This document shows, one piece after another, positions 42,432 through 52,807 of a stretch of 64,000 nucleotides of DNA (positions are counted from its first letter, which is position 1; each line of letters starts with the position of its first letter). This stretch comes from JAFGJQ01 sp964495075 (GTDB lineage Bacteria; Planctomycetota; Phycisphaerae; UBA1845), in the NCBI GenBank assembly GCA_964495075.1, contig CAZBUJ010000006.1, positions 62,001-126,000 of the forward strand, given 5' to 3'. A program made the translations under genes and the position numbers. The notes beneath the pieces are model-generated. The model did no database searches, was not told the origin of the DNA, and saw only the letters and a list, made by a program, of their open reading frames with translations.

Positions 42432-42970
42432 GCGCGACGAATACCTCGGACAACTGAGGCGCAAGGACCGCAAGATCGATGATCTACCGCATCAGTTGCA
42501 GGGGCTGTTCGCTGCTGCAGAGGCCGGTCGAGGCACAGCACCTCGTGGCGATGCTCAGCCGTGCCGACGTCGGAACGTACTTGGTCCCGTTTTGCGCGTG
42601 ACAGCGAGTACCTCCACGCCAGTTACACGCTTGCTAGACTTACAGCCAAGCAGCCTGACCGCGTCAAGCACGTCTGTTCCGACAAGGTGGTGGTCACGCA
42701 CCGAGGTGTCGCGATGGTGCGCGGACGGTCCCACATTTCGTCGCCGGCCGCCGTTTCTGTATTGCGGTTGGCCGCGTGGAAACCGTAAAATGACAGTAAG
42801 GCGCCGAATCGACTGTGGGCAGGACGCAGCGCGGCGGTCGTGATTGACCGTTGGGCGAAGCCGGCCTCAAGCAAGTGCTCCGCAGGGCCGCCGCACTTCA
42901 CCGCAACCATTCCCGATCAGCGCGTGATCAGGACGGCCGGCTTTTTACCCCATCGTGTAGGAGGACTGCG
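42432..42970. other. Gene-free interval
   Basis: 539 nt between the hybrid kinase and the beta-helix protein. Immediately after the kinase stop there is a frame reading RDEYLGQLRRKDRKIDD, which looks like the coiled-coil linker of another signalling protein and may be debris of one, but it is broken by stops. Nothing else recognised. Confidence 0.35.
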
Positions 42971-44926
42971 ATGTCTCATGAGCATGCCTGGCCAACGGTG
43001 TTCGTCGTTTTTGTCGTGTTGTTCGCGAGTGCATCCGTCGATGCCCAGACGACGTGGTACGTTGACGATGACGCGCCGAACGACCCCGGTCCTGGTGATC
43101 CCACCAGCAGCGATCCCCTGGAGGACGGCTCCGCCGCGCATCCGTTCGACGCGATTCAGGAGGGCGTCGATGCGGCCGTCAACGGCGACACGGTGCTGGT
43201 GCTGGATGGCACCTACACGGGCGTCGGCAACCGGGACGTGGAGCTGTCCGGACGGCTGATCACGGTCCGCAGTCAAAACGGCCCGGCCGCTTGCATCATC
43301 GACTGCGAGCAGAGCGGTCGCGCCTTCCGGTTCGCCGGCGTCGACAGCACCGGAGCCGTGGTGGAGGGATTCACGACCACGAACGGGCACGGCACGGGTT
43401 GGGGTGGTGGCGCGATGCTGCTCCTGGATGCCGGACGCCCGACGGTGATCGGCTGTGTGTTTATTGAAAACGACTCCACCGGCGATGGCGGCGGCGCGGT
43501 GGCGACTGTAATAGGCCAGCCAGAGTTCATCGGTTGCCGTTTCATCAACAACTCGGCGGACTATCAGGGCGGGGCCGTTCTTAACATGGGCTACGTGACG
43601 CTGGTCGATTGCCTGTTCAGCGGAAACTCCGTCACCAGCGCCGATCCGGCCGACGGCGGTGGCGGCATCTACATCCTCAGCAGCGCCGCCACCATCACGA
43701 ACTGTGGCTTTGAAGGAAACTCGGCACGGCACGGTGGCGCCATCTACCTCAGTGCAAGCCATGCAACTCTGACCGATTGTGACTTCTCGGGGAATACCGC
43801 CTCCGCTCGGGGTGGCGCGATCCACAACCTGGGGCTGCACCACAGCCCTCCAAAGCTGGAGCGCTGCACGTTCACCGGCAACCGGTCGGACTGGGATGGC
43901 GGTGCGATCTACAACGGCGACGATGCCATGATCACGCTCAGTGACTGCACCTTCACGGCGAACTCATCCACGAGCGGCGGAGGCGCCGTGTGCAACATTT
44001 CGTGCAGCGCGATCGTCGTCGGGAGCGCCTTCTCACGAAACGGCAGCTTCTACGGCGGCGCGGTCTATAACCAGTCCAGCAACCCGACGGTGATGAGTTG
44101 TCAGTTCGACGGCAACACGGCCAGCCAGGGCGGGGCGATCTACAACGTCAGCTCAAGCCCCATGATCACCAACGGTGCATTCAGCGGCAACAGCGCCGAG
44201 TATGGCGGGGGCATCATGGTAGACACCGGCAGCCCGGACGTGACCGATTGCACCTTCTGTGGGAACGAAGCGACTACCGGGGGCGGGCTTTTGAATTGGT
44301 TTGGCGCGCCGGCCCTGGCCAACTGCGTCTTTTGGGGCGATGCCGGTGGAGAGATCGTCGACTTGGCCGGAATGATCGCGGTCGGCTACAGCGATGTTCA
44401 GGGCGGCTGGCCCGGTACTGGCAACATCGACGCCGACCCGCTGGTCATGACGACTCCGGACGCAGGCCCGGATGGCGTGTGGGGCACGGAAGACGACGAC
44501 TACGGCGATCTGCGCCTGCAAGCCGGCTCGCCCTGCATCGACGCCGCCGACAATACGCGCGTACCGCCAGACACCGCCGATCTCGACGGCGACGCGGACA
44601 CAACCGAGCGAACGCCGCTCGACGTCGACTTCCGCTGGCGCTTCGTCGACGACCCCGCTGCCGCCGACACGGGCATCGCCGACCCACCTGACTACCCGGC
44701 CGTGGTGGACATGGGCGCGTGCGAATTCCAGGTGCCGGTCTTTGGCGATCTCGACGGCGACTTCGACGTGGACGGGGAGGATTTCGCCATCCTCGGCGAG
44801 TGCATGTCCGGCCCGGGCGTGAGTTACCCGCCCGGATGCGACGGGAGCGACTTCGACGGCGATGGCGATGTAGATCTGGCCGATTTCAGGTTGTTCCAGC
44901 AGCAGTTTACGGGCCCCTTGCCGTGA
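42971..44926 (+). CDS. Secreted right-handed beta-helix protein with dockerin-like C-terminus
   Basis: 651 aa from ATG 42971, preceded by AGGAGG at six bases. The signal peptide ends near SVDAQ (about residue 26). It opens with TTWYVDDDAPNDPGPGDPTS, a common start of Planctomycete beta-helix proteins. The body (about 45-500) contains more than ten repeats of the kind CxFxGNxAxxGGAIYN, the polymorphic outer-membrane/parallel beta-helix pattern. The C-terminus has EF-hand-like loops DLDGDFDVDGEDFA and DFDGDGDVDLADF. This is an exported surface or matrix protein, possibly binding polysaccharide. The start ignores an in-frame extension to 42851 that lacks signal-peptide features. Confidence 0.87.
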   Translation: MSHEHAWPTVFVVFVVLFASASVDAQTTWYVDDDAPNDPGPGDPTSSDPLEDGSAAHPFDAIQEGVDAAVNGDTVLVLDGTYTGVGNRDVELSGRLITVRSQNGPAACIIDCEQSGRAFRFAGVDSTGAVVEGFTTTNGHGTGWGGGAMLLLDAGRPTVIGCVFIENDSTGDGGGAVATVIGQPEFIGCRFINNSADYQGGAVLNMGYVTLVDCLFSGNSVTSADPADGGGGIYILSSAATITNCGFEGNSARHGGAIYLSASHATLTDCDFSGNTASARGGAIHNLGLHHSPPKLERCTFTGNRSDWDGGAIYNGDDAMITLSDCTFTANSSTSGGGAVCNISCSAIVVGSAFSRNGSFYGGAVYNQSSNPTVMSCQFDGNTASQGGAIYNVSSSPMITNGAFSGNSAEYGGGIMVDTGSPDVTDCTFCGNEATTGGGLLNWFGAPALANCVFWGDAGGEIVDLAGMIAVGYSDVQGGWPGTGNIDADPLVMTTPDAGPDGVWGTEDDDYGDLRLQAGSPCIDAADNTRVPPDTADLDGDADTTERTPLDVDFRWRFVDDPAAADTGIADPPDYPAVVDMGACEFQVPVFGDLDGDFDVDGEDFAILGECMSGPGVSYPPGCDGSDFDGDGDVDLADFRLFQQQFTGPLP

Positions 44927-45146
44927 GTGGCGCCGAGCGAGTGCGCCGCCCCTACAGCTCCAGAGCGACACGACGATGACCAACCTCGTCGCGTTCCAAT
45001 CGGTCATCGGGGGCTGACGGGCGGCGTCGCATTGGCTCCCGGTACGTTTGCGAAGGGCTCATTCCCCCGCGTCCAATGAACACCAAACGGTACGGTTTTG
45101 TTTTTTGGCTGGAGCTCGGTAATCAGCTTCGCACGCCTGGATCGGC

Positions 45147-45500
45147 GTGGACATGAGCGGGCGAGGAACTCGCCCTTCCCGACAAACGCGCTCGTCCAAC
45201 TCGCTTCCCCTCGTCGATGAGCCTGGCGAAGTCGTCACCCGCATGTTCGCCGGTGACACCGACGAACCGCTGGCCGGTCGGTCGTTCGGCGCCTACCGGA
45301 TCCGGCGTCGCATCGTGGTCGGCGGGATGGGCGTCGTCTGCGAAGCGGAGCAGGACAACTCCCGCCGCATCGTCGCGCTGAAGCTGATGCGGCGTGAGAT
45401 GACCCGCCGATCCGCCGTCCGCCGTTTTCAGTTCGAGGTGCAGGCGCTGGCCCGGTTGCGGCCTACCGGCATCGCCCTCGGGTACGACGGCCTCAACGAT
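45147..45500 (+). pseudogene. Truncated Ser/Thr kinase fragment
   Basis: The frame encodes the N-lobe of a PknB-like kinase: FGAYRIRRRIVVGGMGVVCE, then RRIVALKLMRREMTRRSAVR and RFQFEVQALARLRPTGIA. The glycine loop is degraded and the sequence loses kinase character right after GIA. No HRD or DFG region exists downstream; the end of the convergent secreted-protein gene begins 80 nt further on. A non-functional remnant of a second kinase gene. Confidence 0.7.
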
Positions 45501-45580
45501 CACCTCACCCTCCGCCACGATGCGAATTGCCATCTTCCGCGGCGTCTCGGCCCCGATCAGGTCATGCCAACGCCGGACCT

Positions 45581-46621
45581 TCATTCGCGGGCGTACCAGA
45601 ATGCGTCGCGACCGCCCTCGACGAAGGTGAGGGGGTCGGCCTCGCCGCGCACTGTGCGGCCGGTGTATTTCGGCTTTCCTCCTTCGATCTCGAACTTCCA
45701 GATACCGTATACCTCGTCGTCGATCTTCATCGTGAGCTTGTAGGCCCCGTCGGTGCTCAGCAGGTCCTTGGCCTTAAAGTACGTCCCACGCGGTACTTCT
45801 TTGCCCTCGGGAAAGACCATGTCGAACGCCAGGCGTGTCCACTTGGGCTGAAGCGAATTGGTCGTGTGCTCGCGACTCGTGCAGACGAGTTCGCCGTCGG
45901 CCTCGCGCACGATCTCCACGCGGACTTTGATGTTCTTCTGGTTGCACTTGTCGTTGCGCAGCCAGACCTTCCACTGGAGGTTCCGCGTCGGATCGGCGTC
46001 GGTGTAATAGAGGTAGCCCCAGCGTTCCCAGGCGCCTTTCGTAACGTAGCATTGGCCATCGCCAAACGGGTCGTCGCCACCGACCTTGTGAATCGAGAAC
46101 GGGAAGGTGTAAAAGTGCTCGGTTGGCAGGTAGAAATCGAGCACGTAATCCCCGGGCTTCAGTTCCGACCATCGCACACCGCCCGACGTCTGACCGCTCT
46201 GCAGGTCCGTCGTCTTCTGGAAGTTCAGCCGTGTGTACGGCTTCTTGAGACGATCCGGCTTCCAGTCGTACTGGATGAGCTCTTTGCCGTCCGCCGCGCG
46301 CAGTACTACGTAGCCCTCTTTGCAATCCTCTGGAAGGAACGTGGCCTGGATCTGGTTGAGGCTGAGCCTGCCGTTCTTGGCCAAAACGTCCACGCCGTTC
46401 AACAGCGTCGAGAACGACAGCCCGGGAGCATATTCCCGGTTCTTGTCCTTAACGGCGGGCGGCCGAGAGCCGGATGTCCTGCCGGCCTCGCTGCCGCCGT
46501 CACCGGTTTTCTTCTTCAGAATGTCCTCCGCTGCCTTCTTGAGCTTGCCCGGCAATTGGGCATATGCCGTCGCCGAGAGAGCGATGGAGAGAGCGAGAAC
46601 GGCCACTGACAGTCGTTTCAT
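45581..46621 (-). CDS. Secreted protein, function unknown
   Basis: 346 aa, with GGAGG eight bases before ATG 46621. The signal peptide is clear (MKRLSVAVLALSIALSATAY, cleavage near AYA-Q). A Lys-rich helix (LPGKLKKAAEDILKKK) and a Gly/Ser linker follow, then an all-beta region with LNGVDVLAKNGRLSLNQIQA, LKPGDYVLDFYLPTEHFYTF and VYGIWKFEIEGGKPKYTGRT. It should be periplasmic or surface-exposed. I recognise no family. Confidence 0.75.
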   Translation of the reverse strand: MKRLSVAVLALSIALSATAYAQLPGKLKKAAEDILKKKTGDGGSEAGRTSGSRPPAVKDKNREYAPGLSFSTLLNGVDVLAKNGRLSLNQIQATFLPEDCKEGYVVLRAADGKELIQYDWKPDRLKKPYTRLNFQKTTDLQSGQTSGGVRWSELKPGDYVLDFYLPTEHFYTFPFSIHKVGGDDPFGDGQCYVTKGAWERWGYLYYTDADPTRNLQWKVWLRNDKCNQKNIKVRVEIVREADGELVCTSREHTTNSLQPKWTRLAFDMVFPEGKEVPRGTYFKAKDLLSTDGAYKLTMKIDDEVYGIWKFEIEGGKPKYTGRTVRGEADPLTFVEGGRDAFWYARE

Positions 46622-47152
46622 GATAAGTCCTCCACGTGTACGTCATTGCTTCCCCGGCCACCGGATGAGCCGGGCTGGAACTCCTGCTGCGGCCGAGATG
46701 GCAAAGGACTCCGGCGAAGGAGTCGATCGCGGAGAGCGCCCACTCCCATCAACGAGGGCCTTTGCCACCGGCCCAGTTGCCGCGTCGGCCACATTCATGA
46801 ACGTCCCGTGGCCGCCACGGATGGCGCGGCCGAGCCGTTGCGTCACCGCGACTGCGCCGTCGCGGAATCGAGACGCATGAAGATGGCAGGTGGATTGTAT
46901 CGCCGCGCGCCGGTGCTGACGAGGCGCGTGGTGGCCCAATAGCGAGCGACGTGGACTCTGAGCGGCCTTCCTCTGGCCCGTACACGGCTGAGAAGCACGG
47001 GGCCGGCTTCAACCACACCGCGAGACTGTAGCAGACCTGAAGGAGTCTTGCGCCCACGCTGGTGGCTCGACGCATGAAGGGGTGACGAGCGATAGAGGCA
47101 ACGCCTTGGCGCGAAGTCCGGCTTTGGGGTGACTGACTCGGAGGGCACAACG
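46622..47152. other. Gene-free interval
   Basis: 531 nt between divergent genes. Several short frames exist on both strands but none has a ribosome-binding site with protein-like sequence. No clear promoter hexamers or hairpins were found. Confidence 0.35.
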
Positions 47153-47584
47153 ATGAAGCGATCAAGCTCGCACAACGGCGGTGGCGGGGATCAAGCGCGT
47201 TTGGTCTCGTTGCTCAGGCGACTGCGAAGGGCGGCGGGCCGCGGGGCGGGCCGGCCGCGGGATCTCGCGGCGGTCGAGGTCCTCCGGGAGACGAGGCACG
47301 GCGGCTCGCATTCGTCCACCTGTGTCATTGAGGCGCCGTGTGATCTTAAGGACACGCGAGCGTTGGTGGACTTCCACGAGCGGTGCGAGTCGGCCATTCG
47401 GTCTTCGCGATCGCGGGCGAGGCTCGACTTGCAGCAGGTTCAACGCGCCGACTCGAAGCTTGTGGCCAGCTTGATCGCCATTGCCCGGTTGGCTCGCGCC
47501 GCCAACGTTTCACTCAAGCTTCAATCATCGCCGGTCGTGCAAGACTGGATCGATTTCTACAAAGTCGGGTACGTGTTGCATTAG
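47153..47584 (+). CDS. STAS-like domain protein
   Basis: 143 aa from ATG 47153, with GGAGG about nine bases upstream; a GTG at 47129 is in frame but less likely. After a basic Arg-rich N-terminus (about 1-45), residues 60-143 follow the STAS/MlaB layout: CVIEAPCDLKDTRALVDFHE, then ARLDLQQVQRADSKLVASLI and ARAANVSLKLQSSPVVQDWI. In place of the phosphorylatable Ser of anti-sigma antagonists the DSK tripeptide is present (Asp-Ser), so a partner-switching role is possible. It lies some 700 nt before the first kinase-regulator pair. Confidence 0.6.
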   Translation: MKRSSSHNGGGGDQARLVSLLRRLRRAAGRGAGRPRDLAAVEVLRETRHGGSHSSTCVIEAPCDLKDTRALVDFHERCESAIRSSRSRARLDLQQVQRADSKLVASLIAIARLARAANVSLKLQSSPVVQDWIDFYKVGYVLH

Positions 47585-48273
47585 CCCAAGGCGATTGAAC
47601 ATGAGCGATTGCTGCTCTTACTGTGCCTGATGATCAACATCGGGCGTGGCGCCCGATCGCGCGCCTCTTGGTCGCGGTTGAAGGCGTCCGATCGGGCACC
47701 GCGGACGGCTTGCTCACCTTCGTCGCCGCTTTGCGGATCGACAACGAACGCGATCGGCCGCGGTAGGTCGAAGGAATGCCGGTGGATGAGCGCGCGCAAG
47801 GCGCGGGCTTCGGCGTTCGTCCGATTTGGCTTGGGATCGCTGGCAACGAATGCCGGAGCGCGGGTCTGCTCAGTCAAGTCCCCCGCCTCTGGTCGATAAA
47901 GCGGCACTTGTAGGGGCTTGCCTGTTGCCGAATCGGGCTTGTTGTGTTTCAATAAGCGGGGCGACGGGGTTGGTTGTTGCTGCGGCGGTGGTTCGCTTCT
48001 TGGGTCCGGGCACGCGGCGCCGGCGACAATTGCGATTCTCATTTCTTCCAGTTCACGAGCCTGGTGCGGTGTGCGAGGGCGCTGGGCCAGCGATGCCCGC
48101 GGCGTCCGGTGGTACTCAGCAACCGGTCGAAGGTCCCTGAACCCCGCGTGCCGCCGGCGACGGCTTTCGAGTGGCTGATCGCGCGGATCGTTCTATTCTT
48201 CGCGGCGTAAGCGCGTGTCAGCCCGTCCGGCGTGTTGCGAGTGTCGACGGACCCATGGCACCCTGACTTGATC
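47585..48273. other. Interval without a confident gene
   Basis: 689 nt. A minus-strand frame (47581-48042, 153 codons) starts MRIAIVAGAACPDP and contains ALIHRHSFDLPRPIAFVVDP, which looks partly protein-like. It has no ribosome-binding site, is Pro/Arg-rich and matches nothing I know. It is left uncalled. Confidence 0.35.
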
Positions 48274-51200
48274 ATGAACGCGCGACGCAGAATACTGCTG
48301 ATTTCGATCATCATCATGACCGGTGTCGCGGTGGGCGTCGGAGCCGTCGCGGTTTTCGGTTTGTACGAGACGTCGGTCAACCAGCAGCGTGAACGTCTGG
48401 TGGAGACGGTACGGAGCCGAGCCCAATTGATCGACGCGGTCGCCCGACATAACGCCGTGAACAACCCGGACTATCCGGGCGGGTTCGCGGCGGCCACCTT
48501 GGACGAGGTGACGAAGGCCCATGCTCAGTTCGAGGGGTTCGGTGACACCGGCGAGTTCACGTTGGCACGCCGTGACGGCGACATGATCGAGTTTCTTCTG
48601 CGTCATCGGCACTCTGACGTGGACAACCCCGAGCCGATTCCTTTCGATTCAAAGTTGGCCGAACCCATGCGGCGGGCGTTGTCCGGACGGTCGGGTACGG
48701 TGGTTGGGCTCGATTACCGGGGCGAGCTGGTGCTGGCGGCGTACGAGCAGATCGAGCCGGTGAAATGGGGGGTGGTCGCCAAGATTGATCTCGCCGAGAT
48801 ACGCAGCGTGTTTATCCGTACCGGGATGCTTGTCGCCCTGGTTGGCTTCGTGGTGATCAGTATCGGCGCGGTGCTTCTCCTGCGGCACACCGACCCTTTG
48901 ATAGGCCAATTGGAAACCAGTCAGGCCCACACTCGTGCCATGCTGGAAACGGCCGCGGACGGGATCCTGACCCTTAACGAGCATGGCGTTGTTCAATCGT
49001 GCAACGTCGCGGCGGAGCGCATGTTCGGCCATGCGGCGAAGGACATGATCGGTCAGAGCGTCGTGATGCTGGTACGGTTACCCCATGATACCCGACCGGA
49101 GGAGTTGCTGGCCGGCCTGGGCGAGGCGGGCGACGCCGACCGCGCATGGGAGTTCGAGGGCCGGCGCCGCGACGGGACGGCCTTCCCCCTGGAGGTTGCC
49201 TTCAGCCGAGTCGGACTGCGTGACCAGACGTTCTTCATGGGCGTGTTTCGGGATCTCGGTCAGCGCAAGCGAGCGGAGCGATCGCTTTGGTTTGCGCAGT
49301 TCGTCACGGATCATGCGGGTGATGCCATCTTCTGGGTGGATCCCGACGGCCATTTCGTGTACGTCAATCAGAAGGCTTGCGAGTCGCTCGGTTACTCGCG
49401 TCAAGAACTTCTGCGCATGATCGTTTCCGACATCGATCCGGATTACCCGGCCGCGGTCTGGCCGGACGTATGGGACGAGATAAAGCGCCGGCGCTCTTTC
49501 ACGCTGGAAGGTCACCACCGTACCAAAGAGGGGAGGCTTTTTCCGGTAGAGATCACGGCAAACTACCTGCAATTCAACGGCAAGGAATACAATTGTTCGT
49601 TTGCCCGTGACGTGACCGAGCGCAAGCATGTTGAAGAGCGGCTTCGCGCGGCCGAGCTGCGCTATCGCACGCTGTTCGAGCAATCACCCGACGCGATTCT
49701 GCTCATCGACCCGAAGACAACCCGACCGGTGGAGTTCAATGACTGCGCGCTGCAGGTGTTCGGGCGTACTCGAGAGGCGTTGGCCAGTTCGCCCATCGCG
49801 GACTACGAAGCGAAAGAGCGCCCGGAGGAAACAAGAGCGCATATCGAGGGGATACTGCGTCGCGGTCGGGACGCGTTCGAAACGAAGATTCGCACAGGAT
49901 CCGGGCAGCTACGAGACGTCCGTGTGAATGTTCGCACGGTGGAGCTTTCCGGTCAGGTATACCTTCACAGCGTCATTCGTGACGTCACGGAGCGGAAGCA
50001 GGCGGAGGAAGCGCTGCGGCTGAACGAAGCGCGTCTCGAATCGCTGGTTAGGCTCAACGAAATGACGGAGGCGTCGTTCGCCCAGATCGCCGATTTCGCG
50101 GTCCAAGAGGCCGTCCAGCTCACCTCGAGTGAGACGGGCTCCCTCGGATTGCTGAACGACGACGAGTCGGAGTTAACGGTGCGTACCTGGTCGACGGGCA
50201 CCACCGAGACAAGCGTCGTGGACGACGAGCCCCGCGTCGTTCGGGTGGTTGAAGCCGGTCTGTTGGGGGAAGTGGTCCGCCAGAGACGCCCGGTCATCGT
50301 GAATGATGGTGCGCGAGTCCAGGGCGCCGGGCACGGGTTCCCCGACGATGGCGGCGTCGTATCACGGTTTCTCGGCGTGCCCTTGTTTGACGCGGATCGT
50401 GTCGTCGCGGTGATCGCGGTGGCGAACAAGGGCGCCGAGTACCAGGAAAGTGATGTCCGCCATTTATCCTTGCTCGGCGGTGGCATGTGGCGTCTGGTCC
50501 AGCGGCAGCGTACCGAGCGCGCGTTGCGTGAATCGCGCGAGTTCCTGCAATCGGTGATTGACGCGATCCCCGAGTCTCTGATGGTCATCGACCGCGACCA
50601 TGGAGTGGTCCTGGCGAACCAGGCGGTCCGCGCCATGGCCGGCGGAGGCGATCAGGTGTTGCGCGGATTGAAATGTCACCAATGTCTTCATTGCCGCGAC
50701 ACCGCCTGTGGAGGGGCGGGTTCCCCATGCCCGCTGGACAATGTCATTGCCACCAATGCACCGGTTACGGTCATGCACTCGCATCGGGACGCGGAGGGCA
50801 ACGAGCGGTTGATGGAGATCGTCGCGGTGCCGGTGGTCGGCGCGGCCGGCGACGTGGTGCGGGTCATCGAATCCGGGCGCGATGTGACCGCCCGCGTGAC
50901 AGCCGAGAATCAGGCCCGCCAGCGACGGGTGGAACTGTCCCACGTGTTGCGGCTCGACACGATGGGAGAGATGGCCAGCGGTCTGGCTCATGAGCTGAAT
51001 CAGCCACTGGCCGCGATCGTGAATTACTTGCAGGCATGTTTGATGAGAGCGTCCGCGGGCCGGGGGGATTTCGATGAGATGTTTGCCGATGTGAGGCAGG
51101 CCATCGCTCAGGCGAATCGCGCGGCACAGATCATCGAGCGTATTCGGAACCTCGCGCGAAAAGGCCATTCGAAGCACATCCTGTTGGACGTCAATGTTGC

Positions 51201-51651
51201 CGTCCAAGAGGTAATGGACCTCCTGAGGGGGGAGATACGACAATACAAAGTCGAGCTCAGCCTGGAATTGGCGGGTTCCCTGCCACCGGTATGCGGCGAT
51301 TCTGTCGAGATCCAACAAGTGGTCCTCAATCTGGTGCGCAACGCCCTGGAAGCGATGAGTCAACAGCCTTCGTCCTCGCGGCGGTTGACGGTTCGCACGC
51401 GGAGCCTGGTCGACTCGGTTGAAGTCGAGGTTGAGGATTCGGGCCCCGGCGTCCACGTCGGTGCGGAGGAACAGATGTTCGTTCCGTTCTTCACGACGAA
51501 GAGGGACGGATTGGGAATGGGCCTGTCGCTCAGTCGTACCATCATCGAGGCGCACGGCGGCCGCTTGTGGGCGGCGCCCGATGGAGAGCGCGGTATGACT
51601 CTCCGATTCACGCTTCCGCGACGACACAAGGTACCTGACGATGACCGCTGA
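48274..51651 (+). CDS. Multi-PAS sensor histidine kinase (FixL-like), pair 1
   Basis: 1125 aa from ATG 48274; earlier in-frame starts add only a short polar stretch. A transmembrane helix (about 8-30), a periplasmic sensor and a second helix (about 185-205) are followed by three PAS domains, a GAF domain (about 590-740) and a fourth PAS carrying clustered cysteines (LKCHQCLHCRDTACGG, then SPCPLD). The HisKA domain has AHELNQP (His906), and the HATPase has DSGPGV and GLGMGLSLSRTI. The AHELNQPL-type HisKA is typical of FixL/DctB kinases. The gene overlaps the response-regulator gene by 11 nt. It is likely a redox, gas or metabolite sensor; the ligand is unknown. Confidence 0.9.
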   Translation: MNARRRILLISIIIMTGVAVGVGAVAVFGLYETSVNQQRERLVETVRSRAQLIDAVARHNAVNNPDYPGGFAAATLDEVTKAHAQFEGFGDTGEFTLARRDGDMIEFLLRHRHSDVDNPEPIPFDSKLAEPMRRALSGRSGTVVGLDYRGELVLAAYEQIEPVKWGVVAKIDLAEIRSVFIRTGMLVALVGFVVISIGAVLLLRHTDPLIGQLETSQAHTRAMLETAADGILTLNEHGVVQSCNVAAERMFGHAAKDMIGQSVVMLVRLPHDTRPEELLAGLGEAGDADRAWEFEGRRRDGTAFPLEVAFSRVGLRDQTFFMGVFRDLGQRKRAERSLWFAQFVTDHAGDAIFWVDPDGHFVYVNQKACESLGYSRQELLRMIVSDIDPDYPAAVWPDVWDEIKRRRSFTLEGHHRTKEGRLFPVEITANYLQFNGKEYNCSFARDVTERKHVEERLRAAELRYRTLFEQSPDAILLIDPKTTRPVEFNDCALQVFGRTREALASSPIADYEAKERPEETRAHIEGILRRGRDAFETKIRTGSGQLRDVRVNVRTVELSGQVYLHSVIRDVTERKQAEEALRLNEARLESLVRLNEMTEASFAQIADFAVQEAVQLTSSETGSLGLLNDDESELTVRTWSTGTTETSVVDDEPRVVRVVEAGLLGEVVRQRRPVIVNDGARVQGAGHGFPDDGGVVSRFLGVPLFDADRVVAVIAVANKGAEYQESDVRHLSLLGGGMWRLVQRQRTERALRESREFLQSVIDAIPESLMVIDRDHGVVLANQAVRAMAGGGDQVLRGLKCHQCLHCRDTACGGAGSPCPLDNVIATNAPVTVMHSHRDAEGNERLMEIVAVPVVGAAGDVVRVIESGRDVTARVTAENQARQRRVELSHVLRLDTMGEMASGLAHELNQPLAAIVNYLQACLMRASAGRGDFDEMFADVRQAIAQANRAAQIIERIRNLARKGHSKHILLDVNVAVQEVMDLLRGEIRQYKVELSLELAGSLPPVCGDSVEIQQVVLNLVRNALEAMSQQPSSSRRLTVRTRSLVDSVEVEVEDSGPGVHVGAEEQMFVPFFTTKRDGLGMGLSLSRTIIEAHGGRLWAAPDGERGMTLRFTLPRRHKVPDDDR

Positions 51652-52255
51652 CGCGACCGTATTCGTTGTGGACGACGACGATGGTTTTCGGGAATCGTTG
51701 AGCCGGTTACTGGAGTCGGCGGGGCTTCGCGTGGAGGCCTTTACGGCCGCGGAAGCCTTTCTGAACAGCGACGCGGTCGGGCGACCTGGCTGCTTGCTGC
51801 TCGACGTTCGCATGCCGGGAATGGATGGACTGGAACTTCAGGAACGACTCGCGGCGGAGGGGATCCGACTGCCGGTACTCATCTTGTCGGCTCATGGCGA
51901 CGTGGAGCAAGCCGTTCGCGCGATGAAAACCGGTGCCGTTGATTTTCTCAGGAAGCCGTACGACGCACAGCAGTTGCTGGCGAGGATCAGGGCCGCCCTC
52001 GAGGCGGATGCCGTACGTCGCCGAGAAGAAAGGAAGCAGGCGTTGGTCGCGGCCCGCGTAGCCAGTCTCACGCCGCGGGAACGCGACGTGCTGGATCATC
52101 TTGTGGCCGGCAAGAACGCCAAGCAGATCGCGCTGGAATTGAATCTCAGTTCCAAGACCGTCGATGTCCATCGCGGCCATATCCTGAACAAGATGCGAAC
52201 TGATTCCTTGGTCGAACTGGCGCTTCTGGTACGTATGCTGCGTGAGAGCGACTGA
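51641..52255 (+). CDS. FixJ/NarL-type response regulator, pair 1
   Basis: 204 aa, overlapping the kinase gene by 11 nt. The receiver has VVDDDDGFRESL, the phosphoacceptor Asp55 in LLDVRMPGMDG, and the Lys in LRKPYD. The C-terminus is a LuxR-type helix-turn-helix (LTPRERDVLDHLVAGKNAKQ, then LSSKTVDVHRGHILNKM). It should activate transcription when phosphorylated by the upstream kinase. It is a close paralogue of the regulator at 55332. Confidence 0.93.
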   Translation: MTADATVFVVDDDDGFRESLSRLLESAGLRVEAFTAAEAFLNSDAVGRPGCLLLDVRMPGMDGLELQERLAAEGIRLPVLILSAHGDVEQAVRAMKTGAVDFLRKPYDAQQLLARIRAALEADAVRRREERKQALVAARVASLTPRERDVLDHLVAGKNAKQIALELNLSSKTVDVHRGHILNKMRTDSLVELALLVRMLRESD

Positions 52256-52807
52256 CGCCGTTCGGTGAACGGTTTTCTTTCCAGACGCTCGATTTGCACA
52301 TCCCAGCGCGTTGGCGCCGCATGTCGACACGGTGCATCCGGAGCGACGGAGGCATGCTCGTGGATGTCCGAGGGGGCGGCGCAGGCGGTGAGCTTGCCGG
52401 TATCGCTCAGTCGCACCGCTGGCAAATCGCCCCCGCAGATATGCCCCGGGAAACTACCTAGGTAATTTGCTGATCTTGCACGCCGCAATCGCGTGGCATA
52501 CGTTGCACTACCCACGGATCCGAGTCGGGTGGATCGGTGCGGGCCCGGAACTCCCGGAGCGAGCTCGCCAGCCGTTCAACGGGCAACGGCGCACGGGCCG
52601 CGCCCCCGGGCGGCTGGATTGCCAAGTCGTCCTCGTGGCAAGGGTGCCGACGTCTGGCAGCCAGTTCGAGGGAAGAGGCCGCTGTTGCCTCGCGCACCGG
52701 TGACTCGCGTCAGCCAGTCGGGTGGTTCTTCATGGACTTTTCGGGCGCCTCATGCCGCGGTTATTGCCCGGGCGAGCATCCGGGGCGGCGCTCGGTGAGT
52801 CGGACCG
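52256..52807. other. Interval between the two kinase-regulator pairs
   Basis: 552 nt with no supportable gene. It contains a perfect 10-bp palindrome TACCTAGGTA (52455-52464) in an AT-rich patch, a possible operator for one of the FixJ-type regulators. No good promoter hexamers were found. Confidence 0.35.

Noticed and set aside
47581..48042. Possible minus-strand gene of 153 codons
   Set aside because: Some protein-like stretches but Pro/Arg-rich, no ribosome-binding site, and it overlaps the end of the STAS-like gene.
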